NCBI GenBank assembly: GCA_031287575.1 | Contig: JAITSV010000032.1 | Span: forward strand, 19,476 to 83,475 | Origin: Desulfovibrio sp. | Lineage (GTDB): Bacteria > Desulfobacterota > Desulfovibrionia > Desulfovibrionales > Desulfovibrionaceae | Direction of reading: 5' to 3' | Length of the DNA: 64,000 bases | Part shown: piece by piece, positions 30,296 through 42,487 of the stretch | Numbering within the stretch: position 1 is the stretch's first letter | Layout: each line of letters begins with the position of its first letter | Translations under genes and position numbers: made by a program | Notes under the pieces: generated by a model | Databases searched by the model: none | What the model was told of the DNA's origin: nothing | Seen by the model: the letters and a program-made list of their open reading frames with translations, nothing else

Positions 30296-31039
30296 TTACT
30301 TCTCCAGGATGTTCTTGAGCACGCGCTTCAGGCGCGTGGCGTCGAGGCTGGTGGTCAGCTTGCCGCCCACGGCCACGGTGACGGCCCCGCGTTCTTCGGA
30401 AACCACCACCGCCACGGCGTCGCTTTCCTCGGTAATGCCCAGCGCGGCGCGGTGCCGGGTGCCGAAGTCCTGCCGGTCCACGGTGGCCAGGGGCAGGATG
30501 CACGCCGCCGCCGCCACCTCGCCCTTGCGGATGATCACCGCGCCGTCGTGCAGCGGGGTCTTGGGAAAGAAGATGGTGATGAGCAACTCGCGCGAGAGCG
30601 CGGCCCCCAGCTTCACCCCGCGTTCGATCATGTCGCCCAGGGCCACGTTGCGCTCGATGACGATGAGCGCGCCGATCTTGCGCTGGGCAAGGTACAGCGC
30701 GGCGCCGATAATCTCGTTCAGGGCGTCGTCGGCGGTTGTCTTCTTGCGGAAGAAGCTGCGCGCCCCCATGTCGGTGAGGGCCTGGCGGATGTCGCGCTGG
30801 AACAGCACGATGATCACTAGGAACAACGAACCGAAGAAGCTTTCCAGCAGCCACCCCAGCGTGTACAGCCCCAGTTCGCGCGAGACGAAGTAGGTGACCA
30901 CCAGCAACAGCAGCCCGTAGATGGCCGACACGGCGCGCGTGTCCTTGACCATGACGATGATGCGGTAGAACAGCGCGGTGACCAGCGCGATGTCCAGCAG
31001 GTCGCGCCAGTTCGCGGTGACGTTCTCCAGGCCCAGCAT
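30296..31039 (-). CDS. cdaA: Diadenylate cyclase CdaA (c-di-AMP synthase)
   Basis: Makes cyclic di-AMP from two ATP. Using the ATG that overlaps the folP stop (TGATG), the protein has 247 residues. Three membrane helices lie in about residues 10-85, followed by the DAC domain with the catalytic motifs PLHDGAVII (DGA) near residue 165 and FGTRHRAALG (RHR) near residue 200. It sits between folP and ybbR, its usual partner gene. The signal likely controls wall and osmotic homeostasis; targets are not visible here. Confidence 0.95.
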   Translation of the reverse strand: MLGLENVTANWRDLLDIALVTALFYRIIVMVKDTRAVSAIYGLLLLVVTYFVSRELGLYTLGWLLESFFGSLFLVIIVLFQRDIRQALTDMGARSFFRKKTTADDALNEIIGAALYLAQRKIGALIVIERNVALGDMIERGVKLGAALSRELLITIFFPKTPLHDGAVIIRKGEVAAAACILPLATVDRQDFGTRHRAALGITEESDAVAVVVSEERGAVTVAVGGKLTTSLDATRLKRVLKNILEK

Positions 31040-32000
31040 CAGTTCTCCGTGCTTGGCGCGGGGGCCATGGCTTGAGTGAGGCGCAGGGTGCGCACGGTTT
31101 CCGCCACGTCGTGCACGCGGTGGCACAACACCCCGCGTGCGGCCAGCAGGGCCGTGGCCACCTGGGTGGCGCCCGCCCGCTGCCCGTGGCCCAGGTCCAG
31201 CAGCCCGCCGAACAGCGACTTGTTGGAAAGCCCCATCAGCACGGGGCGGCCCAGCGAGCCGAAGCGCTCTATGCGGCGCAGGATCTCGAAGTTGTGTTCG
31301 GTCAGCTTGCCGAAGCCGATGCCGGGGTCGAGCAGGATGCGCGATTCCGGCAACCCGGCGCGCACGAGCATGTCCATCTTTTCGTGAAAGAAGCCCAGCA
31401 ACGCATCCACCACGTTTTCGTAGGCGGGGGCGTCCTGCATGGTTTCCGGCCTGCCCAGGCTGTGCATCAGCACGTAGCCGGGCTTGTAGTGGGCCACCAC
31501 GTCGAGCAGGCCAGGGTCGAAGGCGCAGGCGGAAATGTCGTTGATGATGTCCACGCCCTCGTCCAGCACCGCCGCCGCCGTGCCTGCCTTGTAGGTGTCG
31601 ACGGAAAGCAGCGGCACGCCGCCGGGGCGGAGGGACGCGGCCTGCCGATCCGCGCCGGGGTCGTCTGCCAGGCGGGATGCGGCATGGGCCGCGTACCCGT
31701 CGCGGATGCCCCGCACCACGGGCAGCACCCGCGCCAGTTCTTCTTCCAACGGCACCGCATCCGCATAGGGACGCGACGATTCACCGCCGATGTCCAGCAC
31801 GTGCGCGCCCTCTCCCGCCAGGCGCAGGGCGTGGGTCACTGCCGCCTCGTGGGTGATGTAGTGGCCGCCGTCATGAAACGAATCCGGCGTGACGTTGACG
31901 ATGCCGAACACCACAAAGGGATGAGGGGGGGCGGGCGTTACCGCCCTTCCCCCCCTTACGGTCCAGATGGCCTGTTGCGCGAGGCCGCAAGCCGTCGTCA

Positions 32001-32001
<1 letters not shown>
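31039..32001 (-). CDS. folP: Dihydropteroate synthase
   Basis: Folate-pathway enzyme joining p-aminobenzoate to hydroxymethyl-dihydropterin diphosphate; target of sulfonamides. Both signatures are present: GIVNVTPDSFHDGG near residue 33 and HVLDIGGESSRPYA near residue 68. The start is the ATG overlapping the ftsH stop (TGATG); a TTG one codon upstream is less likely. The 320 residues exceed the usual ~280 because of an insert around residues 105-130 (AAHAASRLADDPGADRQAA). It is coupled on both sides to ftsH and cdaA. Confidence 0.95.
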
Positions 32002-34040
<2,039 letters not shown>

Positions 34041-34302
34041 GTCTGGCCTCCGTGCGGAAGTGAACGTCCGTCGTGCGGACGATTTCTCCTTTTTAAGTCG
34101 TCGGGAACTATTTGACAATGCGCGCGGGCGCACTTTCCCCGCCTTTTCGGGCTACCGGGCAAGGTATCCCCAATCCGGCGCCCCAATCCGGTCCCGCCCC
34201 CCTTCCTGCCATCGGCACCCGGTTCGAGCGCGTAGCCCATGCCCCCGCGATTCCGTGGTTTCGTCCCCCCAATCCCCCGCGACAGTGGCACGCATCCCCG
34301 TC

Positions 34303-34331
34303 TTGCCGTGCCACACCGATTCTGCTAGATA
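34303..34331 (+). promoter_or_regulatory. Promoter of the selenocysteine tRNA gene
   Basis: TTGCCG (34303-34308), 17-base spacer, TAGATA (34326-34331), ending 14 bases before the mature tRNA start. Confidence 0.75.
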
Positions 34332-34345
34332 CGCCGAACCCTCGC

Positions 34346-34439
34346 GGAAGCGTTTCGTCACCGGTGTGGCGCCCGGTCTTCAAAACCGGTGGTGGGCAGA
34401 GATGTCCATGGTAGGTTCGACTCCTATACGCTTCCGCCA
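34346..34439 (+). tRNA. selC: tRNA-Sec (anticodon UCA)
   Basis: 94 bases including an encoded CCA. The acceptor stem is 8 bp (GGAAGCGT / ACGCTTCC), longer than in elongator tRNAs, with discriminator G. The anticodon loop CTTCAAA carries TCA and the T-loop is GGTTCGACTCC. The long variable arm (TGGGCAGAGATGTCCA region) is as in other bacterial selC genes. It reads in-frame UGA as selenocysteine, so this genome is predicted to make selenoproteins such as formate dehydrogenases or hydrogenases. It has its own promoter and terminator. Confidence 0.96.
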
Positions 34440-34446
34440 CGAACCC

Positions 34447-34472
34447 AAGGCCCCGTTTTCCGGGGCCTTTTT
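34447..34472 (+). terminator. Intrinsic terminator after selC
   Basis: Stem aaggcccc (34447-34454) with ggggcctt (34462-34469), followed by a T-run to 34472. The remaining gap to 34793 holds only the promoter at 34656. Confidence 0.92.
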
Positions 34473-34655
34473 CATTGCCCAGATCCGTCCCGCGATTCCC
34501 CCCCCCCCTCGCGCGCCGGCTGCCCTGCCCGGCCCGAGCACCCGGCACTGGTGGCTGACCGGCATTATAGCAAAACGGCTTTCCCCATATCCCCGCCATG
34601 TTGCGCGGTCGGCCACAACGGCATCGCACGCAAAAACCCGCGCCTGTGGAGGGCA

Positions 34656-34683
34656 TTGTCATTTGCGACGCATCTGCTATGAC
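34656..34683 (+). promoter_or_regulatory. Sigma-70-like promoter of the solute-binding protein gene
   Basis: TTGTCA (34656-34661), 16-base spacer, TATGAC (34678-34683). Confidence 0.55.
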
Positions 34684-34793
34684 ACGCCACCAGTGCGCCA
34701 TCGGCCCGCCAATGCGCCGGGATTGCAAGCGCCCAGCCAACCTGAACTCCCCATCAACCCGAACACACCGTACAGTTCACCAGCAGGCCCGCC

Positions 34794-35699
34794 ATGCCTT
34801 CAGCCCCAACCCTTTCCCTCCACCAATCACGGCGCCTCCGTCCCGGGTGCGTCCTGCTGTTCCGGCTTGCCCATTCCTTTCGGGCCATGCCGGCGAGCCT
34901 GACCGTTCTCATCCTGACAATCGCGACCGTGCTGACCATCCCCGGCGCCACCCCCGCGCGGGCCAGCGGCGCTGCCGTCCCCCCCGCCGACGACGCCCGC
35001 AACGGCGCGTTCCTGATGGTGAACACCGCGTACCCGCCATACACCGTCGTGCTTGATGGCGGCAGCGTGGGCGGCACGGCCACCGCCCTGGTGGACGAAC
35101 TGTTCCGCAGGCTGTCCCTTCCCGTACGGCAGCGCCTGTTGCCCTGGAACCGCGTGCTGCGCATGATGGAGGACGGTGCCGCCGACGGGGTGAGCATGCT
35201 GGCCCACTCTCCCGAACGCGAGGCGGCCATGGCGTTTTCCGTGCCGGTGGCCGAGGCGCACCAGTCCTTCTACTACGCCCACCCCACCCACGACGGTTTT
35301 GCCTGGCAGCGGTACGAAGACCTGCGCCCCTACCGCATCGGCCTGGTGCAGGGCTACACGTATTCCCAGGAATTCCTGGCCGCCGTGGAACGACTGGAAC
35401 TGGCCGTGGAATACGCCCCGTCGGACGAAAGCAACTTCGCCAAGCTGCGCAATGGCCGCGTGGATCTGTGCCTGAGCAACGACCTGGTGGCCGAAGCCTA
35501 CCTGAACGGCCAGCCGGACCTGCGGTCCGCGGTGGGCAAGGCGAAACGCCCGGTGCGCAGCTATCCGCTGCACATGGCCTTTTCCCGCAACTCGCCACTG
35601 GCCGGTCGCCTGGTTGAAATCAATGCCGAAATCGGGCGGATGCGCGCGGACGGCACCCTGCAACGCATTCTGGCTTCAAAGACCGCCCTGCCGCGCTGA
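34794..35699 (+). CDS. Periplasmic solute-binding protein, type 2 (SBP_bac_3-like)
   Basis: 301 residues as drawn. The fold pattern is that of amino-acid-type binding proteins: YPPYTVVLDGGSVGGTATALVDELFRRL near the mature N-terminus, then RLLPWNRVLRMMEDGAADG and later LRNGRVDLCLSNDLVAEAYL. The export signal is the hydrophobic stretch LTVLILTIATVLTIPGATPARA. It may begin at an internal Met at 34887 rather than 34794, since neither has a clear Shine-Dalgarno. No ABC permease genes are adjacent, so it may act as an orphan sensor or binding protein. Ligand unknown. Confidence 0.75.
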   Translation: MPSAPTLSLHQSRRLRPGCVLLFRLAHSFRAMPASLTVLILTIATVLTIPGATPARASGAAVPPADDARNGAFLMVNTAYPPYTVVLDGGSVGGTATALVDELFRRLSLPVRQRLLPWNRVLRMMEDGAADGVSMLAHSPEREAAMAFSVPVAEAHQSFYYAHPTHDGFAWQRYEDLRPYRIGLVQGYTYSQEFLAAVERLELAVEYAPSDESNFAKLRNGRVDLCLSNDLVAEAYLNGQPDLRSAVGKAKRPVRSYPLHMAFSRNSPLAGRLVEINAEIGRMRADGTLQRILASKTALPR

Positions 35700-35810
35700 C
35701 GGCCCCCGTTGCCGCATGCGCGGCGATGCGCGGCACGCCCCCGCCGTGGGGCGCAGGGCGCCCCCTCGCGGCGCCAGTCGCGCCCGGCGCACCCCATATT
35801 CCCGCACGCG

Positions 35811-35851
35811 AAAAAAGGCCCGCCTGACCGGACATCCGGCAGGCGGGCCTT
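35811..35851 (-). terminator. Intrinsic terminator after the RRM protein gene
   Basis: On the minus strand a 12-bp stem (aaggcccgcctg / caggcgggcctt, 35851-35840 with 35826-35815) is followed by six T. The stem could also act on the plus strand. Confidence 0.88.
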
Positions 35852-35926
35852 GTGATTGCTGCGTGTCCGCGTGGTCACCGGCACATGGCGCACGGGGCGC
35901 TCACGGCTGGTGCTGCCGCGCCGAAA

Positions 35927-36193
35927 CTACCAGCGGGGCGGACGGGGAGCGCGGGGCTGGGCTTCGTTGACCTTCAGGGCGCGGCCGCCGAAGGAGTAGC
36001 CGTTCAGGGCTTCCACGGCGCCGTTGGCGTCGGCGGCTTCCATTTCGACGAAGCCGAAGCCACGGGGACGGCCGGTTTCACGGTCGGAGATCAGCTTCAC
36101 GCTGAGCACTTGGCCGTGCTGGGAGAACAGGTCGCGGATTTCGTCTTCGGAGGCGGAGAAAGGCAGGTTGCCCACATACAGAGACTTGGACAT
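35927..36193 (-). CDS. RRM-type RNA-binding protein
   Basis: 88-residue single RNA-recognition-motif protein. RNP2 is LYVGNL (residues 5-10) and RNP1 is RGFGFVEM near residue 45. The C-terminus is short and Pro/Arg-rich (APRPPRW). The start giving MSKSLYVGNLPFSAS has GGAG 8 bases upstream; a longer open frame lacks support. Such small RRM proteins occur in cyanobacteria and deltaproteobacteria and often respond to cold. A promoter about 155 bases upstream of the start leaves a long leader, as in cold-shock genes. Specific RNA targets unknown. Confidence 0.92.
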   Translation of the reverse strand: MSKSLYVGNLPFSASEDEIRDLFSQHGQVLSVKLISDRETGRPRGFGFVEMEAADANGAVEALNGYSFGGRALKVNEAQPRAPRPPRW

Positions 36194-36353
36194 CAGGAAA
36201 ACTCCTTGCAGGGAAAATGAGGGGTTCGCTCGTGCGAAAGATCGGGCAGAAACTCTGTAGGTGGGATGCCTATCGACTCGCCGAAACTCTTGCCACAAGC
36301 CCATGCCGATCCCGACGCACGGCACACCCGGAGCATCGACCGACATGATTGGA

Positions 36354-36382
36354 GAATTAGTCGGAGTTTTTCAAGCGGTCAA
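36354..36382 (-). promoter_or_regulatory. Promoter of the RRM protein gene
   Basis: Minus strand TTGACC (36382-36377), 17-base spacer, TAATTC (36359-36354). It implies a 5' leader of about 155 bases. Confidence 0.65.
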
Positions 36383-36459
36383 GTAGAATCTGTCGCAATT
36401 CCGCCTGAAAACGCTTGACCACGCCCCGGCTACCCGAATCCTATATCCGCATCCCCATC

Positions 36460-36494
36460 AAAAAGGCCGCCTGCTGCCCCACTCCGGCGGGGCC
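36460..36494 (-). terminator. Probable terminator after the gene at 36500
   Basis: Minus strand: ggccccgcc (36494-36486) pairs imperfectly with ggcggcc (36471-36465), then TTTTT. Confidence 0.6.
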
Positions 36495-36499
36495 AACTG

Positions 36500-37120
36500 T
36501 CAGTTGGCGGCACCGGGCCCGCCTGGCATGACGGGCATGACGGGCATGACGGGCACGACTGGAGCGACTGGCGCGCCGCCATTTGCGGGTGGGGCGCCAT
36601 CGCCGCCTTTGGCCAGTTCCGCCCAGGCCTGCACGATATGGGCGTAGGCGGCACGCCGCTGGTCGAGCTTCGACAGGTTGCGCGCCGCACGCACGGAATA
36701 CTTGATGGTGGCGCGGGTCTTGGTCGCCTCCTTGACCACCGCCTGCAATACGTCCTCGCGCGGTTCGGGGTGGTACATGACCTCTGCCGCTGTAATGGCC
36801 ACGGCAAACTTGCCCGCCTCCAGCGCGCGCGAAGCGGCCAGGGTCAGCGCCTGGTCGCGCGCATCCTTGTAGTATCTGCCGCTGGAGGCCTGGGTGACCA
36901 TGGCCATCCATTCGTTGTCCGACGCCGTTTCGTCCGCCGTGTTCAGGGCCATCACCTCGGCCATGAGTTCGGCGGGCAGCAGGGCCGAACCGTCGTCACC
37001 CTGCTCCACCACCTGACCGGTGCCGGGCAGCAGACCGGAGACGGACAGCAGGTTGTACAGCGCCCAGCTGAACAGCACGGCCAGCAGCAATGTGGGTATG
37101 AGCTTCTTGTTGCGTTGCAT
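36500..37120 (-). CDS. Membrane-anchored hypothetical protein with MPV repeats
   Basis: 206 residues. The start giving MQRNKKLIPTLLLAVLFSWALY has AAGGAT 3 bases upstream. There is one N-terminal membrane helix, then a soluble helical domain (about residues 45-170) rich in Ala and charged residues. It includes DARDQALTLAASRALEAGKF and AAYAHIVQAWAELAKG, possibly TPR-like helices. The C-terminus is low-complexity (APVVPVMPVMPVMPGGPG), encoded by tandem gcatgacgg units. No family recognised. It is downstream of argH on the same strand after 276 bases. Confidence 0.7.
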   Translation of the reverse strand: MQRNKKLIPTLLLAVLFSWALYNLLSVSGLLPGTGQVVEQGDDGSALLPAELMAEVMALNTADETASDNEWMAMVTQASSGRYYKDARDQALTLAASRALEAGKFAVAITAAEVMYHPEPREDVLQAVVKEATKTRATIKYSVRAARNLSKLDQRRAAYAHIVQAWAELAKGGDGAPPANGGAPVAPVVPVMPVMPVMPGGPGAAN

Positions 37121-37396
37121 GTCATCCTTGCACGGCCCGCACCGCAACGCGGTGGACCATTTTGCGGCGGGCCGCCCCCCTGCCGGAAGGCGGCCCACGT
37201 TCAGACGGTATATCGGCAATCCGGCCCGGGCGGTCTCAGGGGCTGGTTACGCCACGAGGATTTTTGTCACTGCCAGGTAAGAGTGATTTTTTGAAGAGGG
37301 AATACACTCTTGCCGTCTTTTCCCGGCACAAAAAATCATGCCGACGACGGCAGCGGACAAGAGGACCATGACCTCAACCGGCTTGCCCCTCGGGCC

Positions 37397-38779
37397 TTAC
37401 CCTTCCAGCCAGTCGGCCAGTTCCGCCAACTGCGCCGCCACGGACGAAGGGCCGGTGCCGCCGGGCATTTCGCGCCGGGCCACCGCCGCCGCCGGGTCCA
37501 GCACGGCGTACACGTCGTCGCCGATGCGGTCGCAGATGGCTTGCAGATCGGCCAGGGGCAGTTCCTCCAGCGTGATGGACCGCTCTTCCGCCAGGGCCAC
37601 GGCGGCCCCGGTCAGGTGATGCGCCTCGCGGAAGGGAATGCCCTTGCCCACCAGGTAGTCGGCAAGCTCGGTGGCGTTCAGGAAGCCCGCGCGCAGGGCG
37701 GTGCGCATGCGGCCTTCATTGAAGCCCAGTTCGCGCAGCATGCCCGCCATGATCTCCAGCGACGCCGACACGGTGCGGTCGCAGTCGAGGAACGGTTCCT
37801 TGTCCTCCTGCATGTCGCGGTTGTAGGTCATGGGCAGGCCCTTCACCGTGGTCAGCATGGCGGTCAGCGCGCCGTACACGCGGCCCGTCTTGCCGCGCAT
37901 GATCTCGGCCACGTCGGGGTTCTTCTTCTGCGGCATGATGGACGAACCCGTGGCGTAGGCGTCGGGCAGCCGCACGAAGCCGAAGGCCGGGTTGGCCCAG
38001 ATGATGATTTCCTCGCACAGCCGCGACAGGTGGGCCATGATGGTGGCCCCGCAGAACAACGATTCCAGTACGAAGTCGCGGTCGGACACGGCGTCCATGC
38101 TGTTGCGGAAGGTGCCGTACATGTCCAGCTGCTCGGCCACGTAGGCCGGGTCCAGCGGATAGGTGGTGCCCGCCAGCGCCGCCGCGCCCAGCGGGCACAC
38201 CCGCGTCCGGCGGTCGCAGTCGGCCAGGCGCTCTGCGTCGCGGCGCAGCATCCACGCATAGGCCAGCAGGTGATGGCCAAGGCTGACAGGCTGGGCGGGC
38301 TGCATGTGGGTGCAGCCGGGCAGCAGCGTGTTCGCGTGCTCGCCCGCGCGCTCGGCCAGCACGGCCACCAGGTCGCGCGCAAGGCCCCGCCAGGCGCGGA
38401 TGCGGTCGGACACGAACAGGCGGAAGTCCAGCGCCACCTGGTCGTTGCGGCTGCGGCCAGTGTGCAGCTTCTTGCCCACGTCGCCCACCAGTTCGGTGAG
38501 GCGGCTTTCGATGTTCATGTGCACGTCTTCCAGCTCGCGCCGCCAGACGAAGGTGCCGCCCTCTATCTCGGCCAGCACCATGTCCAGACCTTCGACGATG
38601 CGCGCGGCCTCGTCCGCCGTCAGCACGCCCTGCCTGGCCAGCATGCGCGCGTGCGCCTTGGAACCCGCGATGTCCTGCGCGTACAGGGCGCGGTCGAACG
38701 AAACGGACTGGGTGTATTCCTCGACCAGGGCGGCGGTGGCCTGACGGAACCGCCCCCCCCACATCTTCTTTTCGGCCAT
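37397..38779 (-). CDS. argH: Argininosuccinate lyase
   Basis: Last arginine-synthesis step, cleaving argininosuccinate to arginine and fumarate. The 460 residues begin [25 protein letters not shown] split across the typical WGGRF start. They carry the fumarase-superfamily signature [12 protein letters not shown] near residue 280, with the catalytic serine loop, and [10 protein letters not shown] near residue 110. It lies downstream of argG on the same strand; the 309-base gap holds the hairpin element at 38958-39044. Confidence 0.97.
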   Translation of the reverse strand: MAEKKMWGGRFRQATAALVEEYTQSVSFDRALYAQDIAGSKAHARMLARQGVLTADEAARIVEGLDMVLAEIEGGTFVWRRELEDVHMNIESRLTELVGDVGKKLHTGRSRNDQVALDFRLFVSDRIRAWRGLARDLVAVLAERAGEHANTLLPGCTHMQPAQPVSLGHHLLAYAWMLRRDAERLADCDRRTRVCPLGAAALAGTTYPLDPAYVAEQLDMYGTFRNSMDAVSDRDFVLESLFCGATIMAHLSRLCEEIIIWANPAFGFVRLPDAYATGSSIMPQKKNPDVAEIMRGKTGRVYGALTAMLTTVKGLPMTYNRDMQEDKEPFLDCDRTVSASLEIMAGMLRELGFNEGRMRTALRAGFLNATELADYLVGKGIPFREAHHLTGAAVALAEERSITLEELPLADLQAICDRIGDDVYAVLDPAAAVARREMPGGTGPSSVAAQLAELADWLEG

Positions 38780-38957
38780 TGCTCAAAGACCTTCTTTTCA
38801 AAGGGGAACGTTGCTGGAGAACACGCGTGCATGAATACCTTCGGCCAGCAGGAAGCATTGTACCTGCACCACCGAACAGAACCGCTCCCGCCTATTCCGG
38901 AAATGCCTGTTTGTCGAGCGGAACCCGACAATGGAAAAATTTGGGGGGGAGGGGTCC

Positions 38958-39044
38958 GGGGAGGGAGACCCTTTTACGCCCTGCGGTCCCCATCCGTAAG
39001 GTTCGCAAGCTCACCTAACGGCTGGGGCAAAGGGTCCCCTCCCC
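38958..39044. repeat. Dispersed hairpin element, short copy C (argG-argH gap)
   Basis: 87 bases with nearly perfect outer arms GGGGAGGGaGACCCTTT (from 38958) and AAAGGGTCCCCTCCCC (39029-39044). The core CCGTAAGGT (38994-39002) pairs with ACCTAACGG (39013-39021), flanked by CCCCA/TGGGG. It is the same core as at 27594-27621 and 49115-49142, but the outer arms are unrelated in sequence. The orientation relative to argG is opposite to that of the long copies relative to their upstream genes. Confidence 0.82.
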
Positions 39045-39088
39045 GATTCATCTTGAATGCTTGCAAGAAAATGCAGGGGGCGGGGCGC

Positions 39089-40294
<1,206 letters not shown>

Positions 40295-40362
40295 GTCGTT
40301 TCAGCCCCGTTATGCGATATGTTGTGCGGTATGCGTCGCGCGGCGCGTGCCGTGTCGCGGAG

Positions 40363-41265
40363 TTATTCCGAAAGCGCCCACTCCAGAATGGCCTTCTGGA
40401 TGTGCAGGCGATTTTCTGCCTGATCAAAGATGATGGAGGCCGGGCTTTCCATGACCTCGTCGGTCACTTCCTCGCCCCGGTGGGCGGGCAGGCAGTGCAT
40501 GAACTTGGCGTCGGGCGCGGCAAGGGCCATCATGTCGGTGTCGATGCAGTAGCCCTTGAAGGCGGCCTCGCGCTTTTTCTGCTCTTCTTCCTGGCCCATG
40601 GAGGCCCACACGTCGGTGTTCACGTAATGCGCGCCCTCTACCGCCATGCGCGGATCGTGGGTCAGGAATATCTTGGCCCCGGCGTTCAGGGCGTAGCCCA
40701 GCAGATCGCGGTCGGGCTCGTAGCCTTCGGGGAAGGCCATGAACAGTTCGAACGGAAAGTAGACGGCGGCCTCGATCCACGAGTTGGCCATGTTGTTGCC
40801 GTCGCCCACCCAGGCCACGCGCACCGTGGACAGGTCGGGGGTGCGCTCGTACATGGTCAGCACGTCGCCCATGACCTGACAGGGGTGCCCTTCGTCCGTC
40901 AGGGCGTTGATGACCGGGATGGAACCGTATTCGGCCAGTTCGGTGATCTTCGACTGCCCGAAGGTGCGCACCACCATGCAGTCTGCATAGCGCGACAGCA
41001 CGCGGGCGGTGTCGCGCAGGGGTTCGGAGCGGCCCAGCTGGCTTTCCGCCGGGGTCATGAAGATGGTGGAGCCGCCAAGGTGGCGCACCGCCATCTCAAA
41101 GGACACGCGCGTGCGGGTGGACGCCTTTTCGAAGATGAGGATGGCGGTCTTGCCTTCCATGATCTTGCCACGGTGGGCGGTGTCCTTCATTTCCTTGGCG
41201 CGTTGCAGCAGCTTCCAGGCGCCCTCGTAGCCGAGGTCCCTGATTCGCGTGAAATGTCTGGGCAT
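40363..41265 (-). CDS. argF: Ornithine carbamoyltransferase
   Basis: Forms citrulline from ornithine and carbamoyl phosphate. Starting at MPRHFTRIRDLGYEGAW, the protein has 300 residues; an upstream in-frame ATG is less likely because the AAGGATGGAG site fits this one. The carbamoyl-phosphate loop KASTRTRVSFE is near residue 50 and the catalytic HCLPAHRGEEV is near residue 265. First gene of the argF-argG-argH run. Confidence 0.96.
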   Translation of the reverse strand: MPRHFTRIRDLGYEGAWKLLQRAKEMKDTAHRGKIMEGKTAILIFEKASTRTRVSFEMAVRHLGGSTIFMTPAESQLGRSEPLRDTARVLSRYADCMVVRTFGQSKITELAEYGSIPVINALTDEGHPCQVMGDVLTMYERTPDLSTVRVAWVGDGNNMANSWIEAAVYFPFELFMAFPEGYEPDRDLLGYALNAGAKIFLTHDPRMAVEGAHYVNTDVWASMGQEEEQKKREAAFKGYCIDTDMMALAAPDAKFMHCLPAHRGEEVTDEVMESPASIIFDQAENRLHIQKAILEWALSE

Positions 41266-41314
41266 GGCTCCATCCTTGTGTTGCGGCACTGCGAGACGTG
41301 ATGCGGAAAAGCGT

Positions 41315-41344
41315 TACCTAGCCTCAAAGCCCGCCGCTTGTAAA
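41315..41344 (-). promoter_or_regulatory. Promoter of the arg genes
   Basis: Minus strand TTTACA (41344-41339), 18-base spacer, TAGGTA (41320-41315), about 50 bases before the argF start. No ARG box was recognised by eye. Confidence 0.5.
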
Positions 41345-41538
41345 GAATGCGGCCCGGCGTGGGGCGGAGGGGAAAACGCCGTATCGAGGACGGCGGGGCG
41401 GCAGGGATGACGGCACGGCAGGCTGGCGGGAAGCTGACACGAATGGCGACACGAATGGCGGCCAGAACGGCAGCAAGACGCAAGGTGACAAGGCCAGCGG
41501 GAATTGACGCCCGCTCGCCCCTGTGGTGAAACCGCCCC

Positions 41539-42390
41539 ATGAGCACCAGACGCAACGACACCGGCAAACACTTGGCGCCCGCCCCCCAGGAGGCCCTCAC
41601 CGTGCACACCGACCATGTGCGCGACTATCGCAAGCGCACCGCCCGCCACCCGGACGAGGTGGTCTTTCAGGTGGTGGTGGAGGAAACCGACCTGTGGGTA
41701 ACCGCACGTGCGGGCCAGCCCGGCCTGCCCGGCCTGCCCGGCCAGCCCGGCCAGCCCGTACTGCCGGACCTGCCGGACCGGATCGCCGCCTACGTCACCG
41801 AACTGCGCGGCCAGATCAAGGCGTGGATGCTGCTTGCGCCGGACTTTCGCACCAGCCTCGTGCCCGTGCCCACGCCCGCCAGCGCCCCGGAAGTGGCCCG
41901 GCGCATGGCGCACGGGGCCGACATCGCCGGGGTTGGCCCCTTTGCCGCCGTGGCGGGCACCGTGGCCCAGATGGTGGCGGAACGCTTCGCCCCGGTATCG
42001 CCGGACATCATCGTGGAGAACGGCGGGGACATCTACATCTGCTCGCAACGCGACCGGGTGGTGGGCCTGCTGCCCGACCCGGCCAGCGGCGAGATGATCG
42101 GCGTGGTGGTGAAGGCGGCGGACTGCCCCGTCTCGCTGTGCTCGTCGTCGGCCACCATCGGCCATTCGCTGAGCCTTGGCGTTGGCGACATCGCGGCGGT
42201 GCGGGCGCGCGACGCCAGCCTTGCCGACGCGGCGGCAACCCTGTTCGGCAACATGCTGCAAGGGCCGGACGACGTGGCCCGCGTGACCGAACGAGCCGCC
42301 GCCATGGCGCACCTGGGCATAGAGGGCGTGTACGCCCAGTGCGGCGGGCGCGTGGGGATTTGGGGGAATATGGAATTGGCCGTGGCATGA
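41539..42390 (+). CDS. UPF0280 (ApbE-related) family protein
   Basis: 283 residues. The core matches the UPF0280 group: [22 protein letters not shown] near residue 130, VENGGDIYI near residue 158, [21 protein letters not shown] near residue 200. The fold resembles the flavin transferase ApbE, but the ApbE metal-binding Asp cluster is not obvious. A collagen-like insert ([20 protein letters not shown]) near residues 59-80 is unusual. Function unknown; in methanogens and Desulfovibrio these genes often sit near redox or sulfur genes. No strong Shine-Dalgarno; the neighbour is convergent. Confidence 0.8.
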   Translation: MSTRRNDTGKHLAPAPQEALTVHTDHVRDYRKRTARHPDEVVFQVVVEETDLWVTARAGQPGLPGLPGQPGQPVLPDLPDRIAAYVTELRGQIKAWMLLAPDFRTSLVPVPTPASAPEVARRMAHGADIAGVGPFAAVAGTVAQMVAERFAPVSPDIIVENGGDIYICSQRDRVVGLLPDPASGEMIGVVVKAADCPVSLCSSSATIGHSLSLGVGDIAAVRARDASLADAAATLFGNMLQGPDDVARVTERAAAMAHLGIEGVYAQCGGRVGIWGNMELAVA

Positions 42391-42487
42391 CCTACGGCAC
42401 ACGAGGCCCGTTGGAACCGGGAATGCCGGGGACACAGGGGGGCCGGGGTGCCGGGGATGTCGGCGGGGAGGCGATGCCTGGCGCCCC

